A DNA stretch of 64,000 nucleotides from Heliocidaris erythrogramma (lineage: Eukaryota > Echinodermata > Echinoidea > Camarodonta > Echinometridae), in the NCBI GenBank assembly GCA_025617745.1, contig CM046870.1, positions 22,239,501 to 22,303,500 on the forward strand. Direction: 5' to 3'. Positions 1 through 12,523 of the stretch are shown piece after piece. The translations under genes and the position numbers were made by a program. Every line of letters starts with the position of its first letter. Positions within the stretch are counted from its first letter, which is position 1. The notes below the pieces were generated by a model. That model did no database searches. It had not been told where the DNA came from and saw nothing but the letters and a program-made list of their open reading frames with translations.

Positions 1-1194
1 ATTTCTATTTTATTGCTTATTAAAATATCGATTTGAAAAGCTACAAAGTTCAAAGTAAAATCTGGTACATCTATTTCCATTTGTCAAACAATCAAATTTG
101 TCTCATTAAACTGTAATTACTGACTGACATCATTATGGTTAAATTTTCACACAAGTATTATTTCACTCAAGTTCATGTTTAACCATAAACCGAGTATTTG
201 AAATACTGAAAATGAGAAGAAAATTAGAAAAAGAGTACTGTTTAGCAATGAAATAACATATGTTATCACAGTGAAATATCACATATAATACTAACACTGA
301 CATGGTACTATACGACTTATCACTTTGAGATCTAGGATATCTACAGAAATGAGCTATTTAAGCACATCTTCATGCTTTTTCTATCAGTCTCTTTTTGATG
401 TTTGAAGAACTACACCTTTTTCATATTTCCTTCATTGAGATATATACAATAGAAAGAAATTCTTTATTTTCTATATTATTTCCTACAATTCTATGCTATC
501 AAACAGAAATACAATAGTTCCTATATTTCAAATCTTCAACAAAGCAGGAAAACTTGATTCTGAGCTCTTGGAAGCGTCCATCATTGTCTGGCAACACTGT
601 TTGCTCCGAAAAACAGGAAGGCAAAGTTTGAGCAAGGGGAGACTCCAATATTAAAGTACCGGTAATAGAACAACAAAGAAAAGAGAGGGGAGGAGAGGGC
701 AATCTCAGTGCAGAGTCTACACAGAAAATCCAGTTTATCAAAGCAAATTTGCATTTTCGGTGGAAAGAAATGAAAAATGATAGATGACTGATGTGCATGT
801 CAATGAAAACAAAAAAGAAAGAGCTGTGCGGTCTGTGTGCCCTGTGTTTTCTCTGCAGGTACGTGATTTCTCAAAGTTCAAATATTGGTGGAGAGAAGGA
901 AAAAAAGAAAATCTTTCTCCTTCCATACGTTGTTTGTCAGAGTATACACACACCGAGTCCCTCATAATAACAACAGAGAAATTTGGTATGCTGCGACTCC
1001 CCGAAAAACAGTGTTACAATCACGGGTCTGACAAAGAGCGCAAACTATTATTCCTTTTGTTGAAGTTTGAATTTGCTTACTATTGACATTCCTGGTTGTG
1101 ACCCTTGAAGATTTTCCCCCTTCTTTTAATGCTACCTTTGATTTCTATTCCATATCCCTTGCTCTCTTCTCCTTCTGCTTCCCTCCAACTCCTT

Positions 1195-1400
1195 TTCTCT
1201 ATCTTGCTCTATTTTTCTCTTTCTCTTTCTCTTTATTTCTCTCTATCTGTCTATCTGTATCTCTGTCTGCCTGTCTGTATCTCTGTCTGCCTACCTGTCT
1301 GTTAATCTGTCTATGTCTGGCTATCTCTCTGTCTGTCTATCTGTTTCTCTCCCTCTCTTTTTCTCTCTCATTATCCCGCTCACTCTCCTATTCCTTCTTT
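1195..1400. repeat. (CTGT/CTAT/CT)n pyrimidine tract
   Basis: CTGTCTGTATCTCTGTCTGC-type units alternate with CT runs. The two overlapping Leu/Ser-rich ORFs here are compositional. Confidence 0.9.
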
Positions 1401-4083
1401 CCTTTTCTTTCTGGTTGTCCGTCTGTCCAAATTTCAACCGAGCCATCTATATGTCCACCTGGCTGTATGTATAATGTATTCAGGTTTTTACACAGAAGTG
1501 TGTCAATCAGATCTGATAAGTTCCCTGTGCAGACCGACATCCAATGTCACCATTGAACAGATGTGATTCAGGATTGAACCTTTCATAGGCAAATCAGAGA
1601 GATATCCACATATTAACATCTACTAGACCAACAGTATGTATGTGTGTCTGTATGTCAGTCTCACTCATTCATTCTTGTCTTGAAATGTGTCTGTATGTGT
1701 CTGTATGTGTCTGTATGTATCAATACCCTAACCCTATCTCTCCTCCTATGTCCATATCCCCTCTTATTCCCACTGACCTAAAAATTCAGCCATAAATACC
1801 ACATTTTTTGAGCTACCTGGTTGTGGAAAATAATATGTTTCACTGATTATTCATTTTCTTAATCACGTAAGTAGCCAGATTCACCAATATTGTACACAAA
1901 AATGTACTTTTCTCCCTGTAAAAACCATGACAGTGATGTCATCATAATATAGCACAAGTTCCAATATAAGCTAATGTCCCATGCAATCAGTATTGATTTC
2001 ATGGGCACATACATTTGCGTTTTTGTATGTCCCTATGGGAGGTATTATATAGCCCTTTCCAAACATGAAACCCCCACATTCTCTTGCCAAAGTTAGTTTC
2101 AATATTGAACCAAGTCTTCAAACAACGGGACAGTGACAATGACAATGACCCCTACAAAGTAAAGACGAACTCGAATCGTCTTTTGTGCCAAAACGTAGGT
2201 CTATACCCCTTTCTGGCGGAATCTTCATGTCTTTTTCCGCCCTACATCTCCAGCGTCTATTGAATCCTCTGGCAAATTATTGTCAGTGTAAATGTTAGAT
2301 CTAGCCTACCTATTTTTTCTTTTCTGCGTTCTTTCTTTTGACTGAAGCAAATCTTCCTTCCTGAATAAATGTTTGTGTAACTCTTGAAATTGAACGGGAG
2401 ACAGAGGGAGCCTGCCTATGGTCTGTCACATTTTAATGTCAAGTGCTGGACTAATGTACTTACATCTCTGCTTCTGTCTTCTCTTTCTCCTTTTTTTTTT
2501 TGGGTGGGGGGGGGGGGGGGGGGCAGACAGAAGGTTTTCACAAGGTGAGATGACAGAGGGTTGAGAAATGCAACAGAGGGGAGCATTAAGTGAAAGTGCT
2601 TAGAGACATCAGAGATGTATCAGGCCCTATATAAATCCAGAATCATTATTATTATCAAGAAAGAGAAAATAGATAGAGACAGAAATTAGAGAAGGACAGT
2701 GAGAAGAAAAGGTGAAGTTTGTGCATCCAATAGTGCCATTTCTATCTATACCCTCATAATGGATTTAACTACTGTTAAGCAAATACTATACAATTATAAT
2801 CATATATTGGTTAGAAAGCTCTCACTTTGATTATTTGTTCCATAATATGATGAATTTTTAAAATCTTTATTCAGAAAAAAAAATAAGGAAAAGGAGCAGA
2901 CAACATGTAAACAGAACATGCAAGAAAGAATATAGAACAATGATGAAAAAAAAATGTAAACACTGATGAAAGACCTGAAAAAGAAAGAAAAGGAAAGTGG
3001 AAGATCACTGAGAGGTGACATGCTGTCAGTCAGTTGTAGACAATGAACATCATGCTGAGTAAACTTGACATGGGATGCATTCACACTAATATACTTTCAC
3101 AATCTTATTTACTAAAGAACTGTGCACATATCACTTTTGTAGTATGTTGTATTTTCATACTTATCACAATGAAAATGTGTGTCATGGTAAAGTAGTTTAT
3201 TCACTATAACACAAATCCCAATTCTATTCATTTTCAAATTTTCTTCCTGATTTTATAAGCCCCAACTTTCATTTATCACTTTTTACAGCAAGGTCATTAT
3301 GAATCCATAAGTTATGTTCATGTGATTATATTTCAATCTAACAACTCCTGTATGACTAGTTAATAAATAAATGAGAATAACTGTTAGAAAGTTTGAAACA
3401 CACTTCAAATTCTTTTTACCTGACTAAAATTTGGTTTTCAACAAACACAGACATTCCAGAAGGGAAAGAGGAGAAATATTTTTGTCTCACATATCTATCT
3501 TATAGCATTCAATCAGGTAAATCCTAGCCCTGTAACCTTTACCAAAGTGGTCATGATTAGATATAAAGAGGTGTATTCACTATAGGGAGGTATTCACATC
3601 TTCACCAAATGAAAAGATTAAAAGATGAGAATATTTGACTGGTATGAACTAGCCAAGTGTGAAACTGTCCATGGGAAGTACATGTAGCCTTGTGGGATCT
3701 TCAAATTTGACATTTACACCAGTTATTAAAATCCATTTGACTGTCACTCACTCCTCTGAAAGTGTAAAAAATGTTTTCTCTCTCTTTTTGTCTCTCTTTC
3801 TTTCCTTTTTTGTTGTTCTTGTTGAAGGCACTCTGAGTTCTGATAATAAAAAAACTAGAATTTTCACAGACCCTAGTGATTTTTTTTACTAAATATTTTA
3901 TTCTAGAAATGAATAAAATCTGTGGTGGTTTGTGGTACCTCAGGCTTGACTTAATGTCACTAGATAATGATAAATTTCAACTTATCCGCAGATTTCCAAG
4001 CTTTGGGGATCAATTTATACAATTATTAATTTCACGACATCATCTGAGATTTCTGTTCACCATTTTCAACTGAAAAAACTGTA

Positions 4084-4158
4084 TGTTGAGAGCCAGAAGG
4101 GCATTAATTCACATATTTTTGACATGGATTTAACACCTTTCTTGCTTTAAGCAACCAA
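4084..4158 (+). repeat. GAGAGCC hairpin element, copy 1 (degenerate 3' arm)
   Basis: The 5' arm GTTGAGAGCCAGAAGGGC is followed by ATTAATTCACATA and a loop. The 3' arm (TAACACCTTTCTTGC...) has diverged from the expected AACGCCCTTTTGGCTCTCAAC. Confidence 0.6.
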
Positions 4159-5162
4159 TACAAGCCTTCATCACCCTCCTACATGTTGTATTTGTATATT
4201 TGGATATGACAGGGTTTGAAGCTCGGAGACTATCCCCAAATCCCGGGGATTCACGCCATATTTCACCAACTTTACCTCTCTTTCTTACCATTTCCTGAAA
4301 ACGTCACAAAATCTTGACGTCCCAATTTCTTCATCCGTGTTTCATAACAGCATCTCCGAAAGACAGAGAGGATTGAGTTTTGTGTTTCAACAATAAACAG
4401 ACATTGGAAAAAAACAACCACATGGATTTGTAAATCAAGTAAACATTCAGAAACCCTGCCTGAACTTGGGGTGGTCAATCCAATACAGGCTCAGCGAAAA
4501 TAAACTTGGCTTCATTTTTCGGGGGCAGGGCTAATAGCCGAATGCTACTAGCTAGTGCCAAATTGAATGACTGTCATCACTTGCATTAGGTAAGGGGGGG
4601 GGGGGTGGCTTGGAAAGGATGGTGGAGGGGAAGGGGTAATAATATGATACCCCGTTCACACTGTACAGACCAATACCATACAGACAACAGACAGCAATAA
4701 AAACTAGTATCTTATAGCCAAAATGGCCAAATCATCAGTCGGGTTGGAGTCAGTTCGGTGGTAGGACTGGGGTATGTTCCTGTAGAAAGGACCAATCTCT
4801 GTCATAGAAAAACTGTCCAAGTAACAAGATGATTTTTAGGCACCTCAACAGGAACAGGAAAGATTTTCATATCAAGATAGGCGCTCATTTATGTCGAAGG
4901 GGGCTTTACCCGCAATACACCCCCTCAGCTTTTTCCCCTCGAGATAGTTAGAATGGCAGAAAGCAGGAAAATGTAATGGAAAAAGGAATGGAAATGTTAA
5001 TAACAAATCTAGAAAGAATTTTAATCTAAGCAGATGAGAATATTCCCGTCTATGCACAAAAGGTGGAAAGTAACGACATTCAAAATTACTCTTCCACACA
5101 CTCATACTTTCTTTTGGTTCTCAAATGACAATATTTCACAAAAATCTGAACAAGGTACTCAC

Positions 5163-5199
5163 CAGGTGCTGAACTATTAAGACACCTCCAGAAGGAATT
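5163..5199 (-). CDS. RECK: RECK coding exon 4: end of CC repeat 1
   Basis: This 37-nt microexon sits between a strong acceptor (TTTTTTGTCATTTCAG, AG at 5201-5200) and a strong donor (CTG|GTGAGT, 5162-5157). In phase 0 it reads NSFWRCLNSSAP plus one base G, so it leaves in phase 1. It follows exon 3 directly: Cys-x9-Cys across the junction, an aromatic residue before the second cysteine, then L-N-S-S-x-P-G. The corresponding stretch of human RECK has the same cysteine spacing and the same N-S-S sequon, reported there to be N-glycosylated (recalled). By this count the sequon is at residues 69-71. Another frame is open through these 37 nt (phase 2 to 0) but does not match the phase of exon 3. 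The next exon, expected to start the second CC repeat, was not found between 1 and 5162. Confidence 0.88.
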
Positions 5200-5610
5200 C
5201 TGAAATGACAAAAAAAAGAGAAAAATATTAGGTGGTTAACATTTATGATCTACTCATTGCCTCCTTAATCAAGCCTTTACTTGGATTATGCTATCAATAT
5301 CATGTAATCTTTCACTGTATGTGTCATACATGACTTAAAACTTGAATGCTCTGATTTTAGTAAAAGATTATTGTGATGGATCTTGAGTTGTAATAACCAT
5401 CTATTTTTATTTATAAATGAGTATTCTCCCAAATGCACTGAATGTTATTGCTGTATATAATTCCTTTTTCTTATTACTGATATTGCATTTCAATTCAATG
5501 TTATCTTTAAAATTAGAATAATAAATTTATGATATCATAACTTACATGTATATACATGTGAGATATAAGGACATAGTGTAAATACATTAACATATCAGGC
5601 AGAATAAAAA

Positions 5611-5687
5611 TCGTCCGTTGAGAGCCAGAAGGGCGTTACATCATATAATATAACACAGAGTTTCAGCTTGTTTGGTTCTCCACAGAC
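5611..5687 (+). repeat. GAGAGCC hairpin element, copy 2
   Basis: TCGTCCGTTGAGAGCCAGAAG begins the 5' arm, then GGCGTTACATCATATA. The right arm ends TTGGTTCTCCACAGAC. Outer bases fit the family termini ATCGTCTGTTGAG and CAACAGACGAT. Confidence 0.65.
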
Positions 5688-8000
5688 AAAATAATTCATA
5701 CAGCACAAAGGATATCTTATCTTTCTGATTTGCAATCACACAGTGAATGCACTTTTAGAACGAGCCATGCAGACCCCCCCCCCTTCCCCTTAGAATCAAG
5801 TCAAACCACGAATCCATGATTGAGGAAGATTATATGACAATAACCAAATCAGGAGCTGGGATCTATGGGAGTGTGAAAACATACCCAGATCAATTATCAA
5901 CACATTCTCTTCCCCAAATTTTCCTTTCATTTCCACCGAAGCCCCACACTTTTCCACTGTTTTTACCGGCATGTTTGCGTGAGTGCACCGCACACCAGGC
6001 CACGCATTATTGATGGATTGATTCAAGATCAATACGGAACACACCAGGGATGCGGGCTGGCATCACTTGGGATGTTGAGAAAGAGGTTGCCGGGTGTTAC
6101 TGGGGAGGACTAGACACTGAACTGAAAATCGTGAGACAAAGGTGTTCGGGGCGACGCTTAGATTATGCCATCAAAAGGATTCCGGGTTCATGCTGGTACG
6201 GACGGGGAGGAGAAGTGTCGAGGCAATTTAAGCAAGTGTGTTAAGCCAATTATAATGCCTCTATCTTGGAAGAGAAAGAGGAGGAGGAGGAGAGTGAGAT
6301 TTGATTTGGGATGCGCCGCTGAAAACTCTGCCGCCCTCACGCTTGAGAGGTTCATTGGCTGAGAAAGCGCATCCACAGACACAAGGAGAGCATCCAGCCA
6401 GCCTTAAGGTGGGGGAAGATAAATCGGCCTGAAACGATGCCCGCCTCACGCCGCGGGGCAGCGCTAATTTCCCCAAGCTCAGACGGGTTGCTACGACGAT
6501 CAGACTAATTGGATTCAGGGACGATCATTCAAACCGCAGCGTGGAATTAGACAAACTATCTGCCTACCATCAACTAACAATTGGCACGGAATGAACATCA
6601 ATCTATTTCATTGCTCCACTCGACTTCCCCTCAGCTTGATAAATGGGCTTTCGACTAGAGCACAATAGACACCCGATGGGTACATGTTCATGCACACAAT
6701 GTATTCAATATAGGTCACCCAAGTGCAAAAAGAATTTACACATCTTTCTGCATCTGATAATCTTTTGTCGTCTGCCGAGAATTCTTCAAAGAGCGTCTAG
6801 ATACCACGCTGTGGGCTGGTTCGTACCTTCTACCAGCAACTCATTATATCTCATTCATAGAAAAATTAAATCAAATTAGTCCTGATTATAACACCAAATA
6901 GGATTAAATTCACAAAGGAGTCAAGTATCCAGAAAAGAAAGCGGAATAAATCTGTAAGTCCACCATTCTTGCATTTAGCATGCCCTTTGCTTCAAGAAAA
7001 AAACAATCTGTTGTACAAAAAGTGAAATGTTAAAAAAGAGGTCAATTTACAATAGACACTATACAGCTACAATATCACTAGAAGTACACCAACAATATCA
7101 CCATTTGCACCTGCCCCCTTTTTTAAACTGTTATCAATATCTTAGACTTTCTGATGAAAATGTAAAAACACATGCACAAATTTCAGGATAATTTTCATTT
7201 TATGCACTTTATATGCACTGGTACTTATAATATTGTTTCCATAGAACATTGGCTGAGACTAACAACAAATCACAGCAATTTTATTTTGGGGCATTCATAT
7301 TTTTTTCCAATTTTATTTTGTTCTTCTGTTCTGCTTAAAAGTGATTCGGTAACTTTGTTGAGGCTTGATGAAATCTGAGCTGCCTGGCCTTACATGCTAT
7401 CAGTGCATGTAATATGGTGTAAAATGAAGCCCAGGGGGGAAAAAGCACTTCAAAATCATCATATCCTTCACAAAAGTAAACATATGCAAGTGACCGGAAA
7501 TGCCAGACTCATTTTCCCCATAGACTCAGTGTTAGACTAAAGCGTATGGCCATACACTTTCGTAAATGGGAGTATTCAGTCATAGATATCTTAATAATAG
7601 CATTATGTATTTGAAAACCTTTCTATGCCTGGCTATTTATTTATCCTTCTGAACATCATTATACAAGACAGATATCAAAATTCAACAATTTATTAAATCA
7701 AGCCTCCACAAAGTAGTAAACTTTCTTTATCAAAAGTACATTGTATTAACCATTACCTGTAATATTTTTGTTTCCATTGAATTCTGGTAACCTTTCAATT
7801 GGTCTTCTAAATCATATTTAAATGATTGAATTATTCTAAAACTTACTTATCCTAATTGTATTTTATCTTCACCCCCTGCAACCCATTGAACCCGCACCAG
7901 TCCTACCAAATAAATAAAAGGTGTCACTTGAAGCAAAAGTCAATCAAATCATCCCTCCAGCAGAAAAAAATTATCCTCATCTTTTTCTATTAAAACAAAG

Positions 8001-8090
8001 TCATTGTCTGCTGAAAGCCAGAAGGGCTTTAACTCATACACTATAAATTATAAAACAGTGTTAACGCCCTTTTGGCTTCAAACAGACAAG
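8001..8090 (+). repeat. GAGAGCC hairpin element, copy 3
   Basis: The left arm GTCTGCTGAAAGCCAGAAGG pairs with the right arm TTAACGCCCTTTTGGCTTC followed by AAACAGAC, across a loop of AT-rich sequence (CTATAAATTATAAAACAGTG). Confidence 0.75.
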
Positions 8091-8634
8091 TCATCTTCAC
8101 TACCAGGAGCAGGTATCTCCAATATCATTTGCTCAGAAATAATCACTTTTCGTTGAATTCAATTATTCATTAGCAAAGCAATTACAGGCAACGCTCGACT
8201 GGATAGAACCAGTCGTTCACCTTTGGACAGTCCTCCCTCGAGAAATCAAATTTGTACATATCGAGTCCCATCACTTTGGCTAATATTGGACCAGAGCCTT
8301 TGGTTGTAAATTATTCATAACCTAATAAACTAATTACTTCATTTTTCATATGTTGCTTGACTCTTGGCATGAAATGAATAAACAAAGAGTTGAACTGGAA
8401 AATTGAACTAGGGAGGGAATCGTGGTATAGATGAGTAAGAAAGAGCTTTTGACATTTTCAACCTCACTTTTTATCAACCAACTAAATATATTTGTCCTGT
8501 AGGCAGAGTGATAAAACCTCTTTTGAGGTATAGTAATACAAGTATCAACAATTTGGAAAGGTTTTCCTCATGAAATGTGAATTCTATCCTAAATCCTTTG
8601 AAACACCTTTTGAAAATTGTTAAACAAAATGATT

Positions 8635-8885
8635 ATTTGTAAACAAATTTTTAGGCATTTTACTCCCAGTGTTAAAGATCGTATGCTCGATCTGTAATGA
8701 AAAACACAAGTCAGAAAAAACTGGAACCAGCGGGATTCGAACCTGTCATCTACTGCTTGCCGGGCAGCGACTTAACCACCAGGCTATTCTTGTGAATAGT
8801 GTGTTTGAACTTGTGTTTTTCATTACAGATCGAGCATACGATCTTTAACACTGGGAGTAAAATGCCTAAAAATTTGTTTACAAAT
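8635..8885. mobile_element. Perfect 77-bp inverted repeat around a tRNA-like core
   Basis: Bases 8635-8711 and 8809-8885 are exact reverse complements over all 77 positions (ATTTGTAAACAAATTTTTAG... at the ends, ...AAACACAAGT at the inner edge). The 97-bp spacer (8712-8808) contains a tRNA-related sequence on the minus strand. Perfect identity points to a young element or to recent gene conversion. I found no clear target-site duplication. It could be a foldback transposon that captured a tRNA/SINE, or an inverted duplication around one. Confidence 0.75.
8722..8795 (-). pseudogene. tRNA-like sequence (tRNA pseudogene or SINE head)
   Basis: On the minus strand the sequence has an A-box-like TGGTGGTTAAGTCG, a 5-bp anticodon-type stem with a 7-nt loop CCGGCAA, and a good B box GGTTCGAATCC followed by CGCTGGTTCC. 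The acceptor stem is poorly paired and position 33 of the loop is C instead of U, so a functional tRNA is unlikely. It lies inside the spacer of a perfect inverted repeat. Confidence 0.55.
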
Positions 8886-9699
8886 TAAAAATTCCTCCCA
8901 TCAAGCTTCTTCGTTTACTAAAATGATTATTATTTGGAATGTTATTAAGTAAAAGATTATTTCCTGAAACTTTCATTATTCACTTTCACTATTCATATTC
9001 ATAATTCATTCTATATCTTCCAAATCTACTATGTTTCATTACTGATGATGGACAGTCAACCTGTCTAAAATGTCGAGTCCTCTCCACTCTCAGCCTTCTC
9101 ATCTGGTTTACAGTCCTTTTCAGGACTTCACACTTTCAAGAAAGATTACTTCTACACTCTCTGAATTCTATCTCGCCTCTTCTTTTTCTTCTCCTCTCAA
9201 CTTTTCTCAACTTTCTTCTTCTATAGTCCTTTCCAGGACTAACCACATGGTGAACCGTAAGCCTTCTCAACGTTATCAGTACCACCATGCAAACCTCTAC
9301 CTTCAAAGATCATCAGATGTCAAGTAGAATTTTATTTAACATTCAAACCAAAGAAGACTTCCTACAATATCAAACTGTACCTTTAAGGTAAAAAGAATAC
9401 TCAATTCATTGTGGTCCAAGAAATAAAATAGCATCTATAAAGAGCTTAACCATCCCATTTCTAGTATCTCAAATATACTTCAATACATGGATAAAAGTCA
9501 AGTAAATTGGAACATATGGGTAAAACAATGAAACAGCCTTTAAGATGGACGATAATTATTAGTTGTTTGAGATTTATGAAAGCTTGTCAGCAATCAGAGG
9601 GGGCGGGCAGGGCTGGCAGGGAGGGCTAGTAAGTAGAGCATGACCAGATGATAAATGAGATGAGGGGGGAGAGTAATGTGTGGAGGGAAAGTAGGTTGG

Positions 9700-10402
9700 A
9701 AAGAGAAATTAAACAGACAGCAAGAGAATAAGAGATAGAAAGAGGGGGTGAGTGTGAGAGAAACAGAGCAGAAGGGGAGAGAGCTAGAAGAATAGAGACA
9801 GAGAGATGCGAGAGAGAGGAAAAGGGAGAGAGAGGAAAAGATAGGGAGAGGAAAAGATAGAGAGAAGAAGGGGAAGAGAACTAGATAATAGATATACTGA
9901 CTTAGAGAGAAAGAGAGAGAGGGATGAATGTAAGAGAAAGAGAGCAAAAGGGTGAGAGAGCTAGGAAAAGAGAGATACAGACTGAGAGAGGGATAGAGAG
10001 GGGGGGGGGATGGGGAGAGATGGTGGGGAGACTGAGAGAGAAACAAAAAGACAAAGTGGTAGAAAGGGAGTAACAGACATGAAGACAGACAGACAGACAC
10101 AAATAAAGACAAAGAAAACATACATACAGAGAAACAGACAGACAGACAGACAAATAAACATGCACAGTGAGAATGGAGGATCTCGACAAATATATATGAA
10201 TAGCAGTCAGGGATACATCGGGCACGTTTCACAGACGTGTCCTATGCAGAACTCCGAGGAGATATCGTAAGCAATCGGGAGAAAGAAAGAGGGACATGGG
10301 ACCAGAATGGTAGAGGGTGAGAAAAAATGGGGAAGAACATGAAAATGTGCGAATGATAGCAATGGATGTACCCAAGAGGGATTCTTACACAAATATGGAG
10401 AC

Positions 10403-10436
<34 letters not shown>

Positions 10437-10450
10437 GGGGGGGGGGGTGA
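9700..10450. repeat. Purine-rich GA/GACA low-complexity tract
   Basis: The plus strand is dominated by GAGA, AGACAGAC and a (GA)15 run at 10402-10432 followed by a G run. The long ORFs on either strand here are Ser/Leu/Phe- or Arg/Gln-rich translations of the repeat. Confidence 0.9.
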
Positions 10451-12273
10451 TCAGTGAGAAGGATGTTTGAACAAAGATGTGCTCGATGTGATGAAAAGAT
10501 TGAGGGTTGACCAGAAAACTAGGTATCAGACAGATGGGACCACAAGTACAGTAGATGCAGAGGCAGAAATGCAGATAATAATAGAAAACATCACATCAAC
10601 ATGTCCTCAAAGTAAGCCACTGATCCAGGATTTCTTCCAAAACAAAGGAACACTAGAAAAATGAACCTGTTTGTACCAGTCCCAGAAGAATACAAAATTC
10701 AATATTCATAGACAAAAGACAGGAGAAAAAAATTAAGATTGAAGGATAGAATGACAAAAGAGCATACTTAGAATTAGAAAGCCAAGTAAAATTGATTTCA
10801 AGTTTCCAGTCTCCTCTGGTATTCTTTTTTTTTTTGGGGGGGGGAGGGAGGGTGTTATCGGATATTTTTATTTGGCATGACATAACAAAGAATCTGAAGA
10901 AATTTATGCAATACAGTTTGGTTTTTTTAAATCCTCCATAATGTACAATTTTGACTTGTTTTAAGCCTCTGCAGAGCAGGGACCAATGATTTTTCTTTTT
11001 ATATATAAAATTTTGCGTTTAAAATGAACCCATAGGATTTATGTGTGAGGGAAAAAATATCAAATATCAATAACAACCATCTCCTCCTCATTTTCAAAAG
11101 ATCCAGACAAGAAAATAATATTCAGTTTTAGGCACAACCTAGATGGAGGGAGGTTGTGTGGGCTTACATATAGCCTTCAGTATGATGGAGAAGGCTATGG
11201 AAGTGGAGAGGGGAGGAATATCCATACTACATGTATGTGGGCATAAATCAATAATGAGTGGTCTATTTGTCAACTGGCCTTGTTATAGCACTCTACTTCA
11301 CATTAGTGATTACTCCGTATAGACATTAATCATTCCGCTATTTGATGGCTCTCTCTCTCCCCACATCTCTCCATCTCTCTCTCCCTGACTCTTTCTAACA
11401 CTCTTATTCCCTCACTTTCTTCCTCTCTCTTTCTTCCTCTCTCTTTACTCTGAAGTGGATTTTATGCAAATTGCATTTAAGAAATATGGCTGTTAATGGA
11501 TATTGTAATTTGTGGTACTTGTACTATCACACAGGCTATTAGATGATTGCATAGGCCCATATAATAGCATTTCCGCACTATATTACTCCCTGGGATATCA
11601 CCTCCAACAGATTGCTGCTTAAAATACTGCCAGGTATGTTTGTTTCCATCTTGTAAGATTTATGAAACATTTTGTACTATTAAAACAAACTCTATGCTTC
11701 TAGTCTCACAACCCCTGCCCTCAATGGAGAAGAGAGAGAGAGAGAAAGATGAAGATTGGCCCTCTCCAGGTACTTCACACAAAGAAACTGTTATTTCACA
11801 TGATGACCTTAATGTGAAGTAGTTAGGCCTCAATTTACTGCCTGTTCAACATGACTGTTAGAACTAAGGCCCGCTGATAACAACACTAAACACACTCCAC
11901 TCAATGTCACAGCCAGTGGTGTAGCTACATGGGTGGACTTGGGGGAAATGTGCCCCCCCCCCCCCTTAATTGAATGATGGGAAGAAAAAGAGAAACGTGA
12001 GAGAAAGGAAGTGGGAGGAGAAAATTACATATAACCCCACCCCCTCCCCCCCTCCCACAAATTCCCATAATCAGTAGATAAAGCATTTGGCCAAGGATTG
12101 GGCAAGGATCTTCATGCGTACCTGCTACAATTATCTTCTAATTGGGACTGTGCCTTCATCCTTGTAATTTTGCAAGTTCTTGATTGTACTGATACTACTG
12201 TATATGAATGTAAATTGTACTATTTGAACAGATGTTGAATCTTGTCAAAATCAATGAAGAAAATAAATGTTAA

Positions 12274-12523
12274 AGGGATACTCAACCGCAGATTGTGGAC
12301 GTTTTTATTCCGCGAGAGGGCACCGTGATCGTTACCTGATCACCGCGCAACATGCACGCTCCGCCTAAGCTCGAGCTCTCGTGCGAGATTCGGGCGGCTT
12401 TGTGCAGTCCGAAATATAATCCCAGCAGTCCAACGGACGCGTTCGACACACAAACTTTGTGTACGAGTGAATGGGGCTTACGCAATCCTGACTTTCCCCA
12501 CGGCCGCCTGGTGGCGTATCCCT
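12274..12523 (+). mobile_element. TTAA-flanked MITE (T2/Kolobok- or piggyBac-like), copy A
   Basis: The 250-bp element starts AGGGATACTCAACCGCAG and ends GGTGGCGTATCCCT, giving an 8-bp terminal inverted repeat AGGGATAC, and is flanked by TTAA on both sides (12270-12273, 12524-12527). The interior is GC-richer than the intron and has no transposase. TTAA target sites and TIRs beginning AGGG fit the T2/Kolobok group best; piggyBac also uses TTAA. Two relatives are present in the window. Confidence 0.8.

Larger units (their letters stand above)
1..5162 (-). other. RECK intron 4 (partial) with simple repeats
   Basis: This is the transcribed part downstream of exon 4, running off the left edge. 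It contains a pyrimidine-rich CTGT/CTAT tract (1195-1400), a short GTGTCTGTAT tandem (1685-1720), a T10-G run (2490-2523), a G run (4590-4602) and one copy of the GAGAGCC hairpin family (4084-4158). No exon with the CC-x7/8-C-x3-C signature of the second RECK repeat was seen here on the minus strand. Confidence 0.6.

Noticed and set aside
784..1086. Plus-strand ORF preceded by a good acceptor-like TTTTCTCTGCAG
   Set aside because: No recognisable protein, no plausible donor, and the opposite strand is the transcribed one here.
1725..1740. Telomere-like CCCTAACCCTA
   Set aside because: Only two units, no array; also the degenerate CCTAACCC words near 23470-23515 are scattered and TTAGGG at the end of the 26-bp array is a single copy.
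8182..8297. Minus-strand protein-like stretch ending in a stop (...FSREDCPKVNDWFYPVERCL)
   Set aside because: Upstream acceptor is poor, phase does not follow exon 3, and a stop here would contradict exon 4. Probably chance.
8722..8795. Functional tRNA gene
   Set aside because: Acceptor stem mismatches and C at the position before the anticodon; only the B box is convincing.
9594..10232. 212-codon minus-strand ORF and overlapping ORFs
   Set aside because: Translations of a GA-rich low-complexity tract (Ser/Leu/Phe-rich); no domain.
11914..12060. CAGTGGTGTAGCTACATGGG, a hAT-like left terminus
   Set aside because: No matching right end or target duplication was found; left as a possible fragment.
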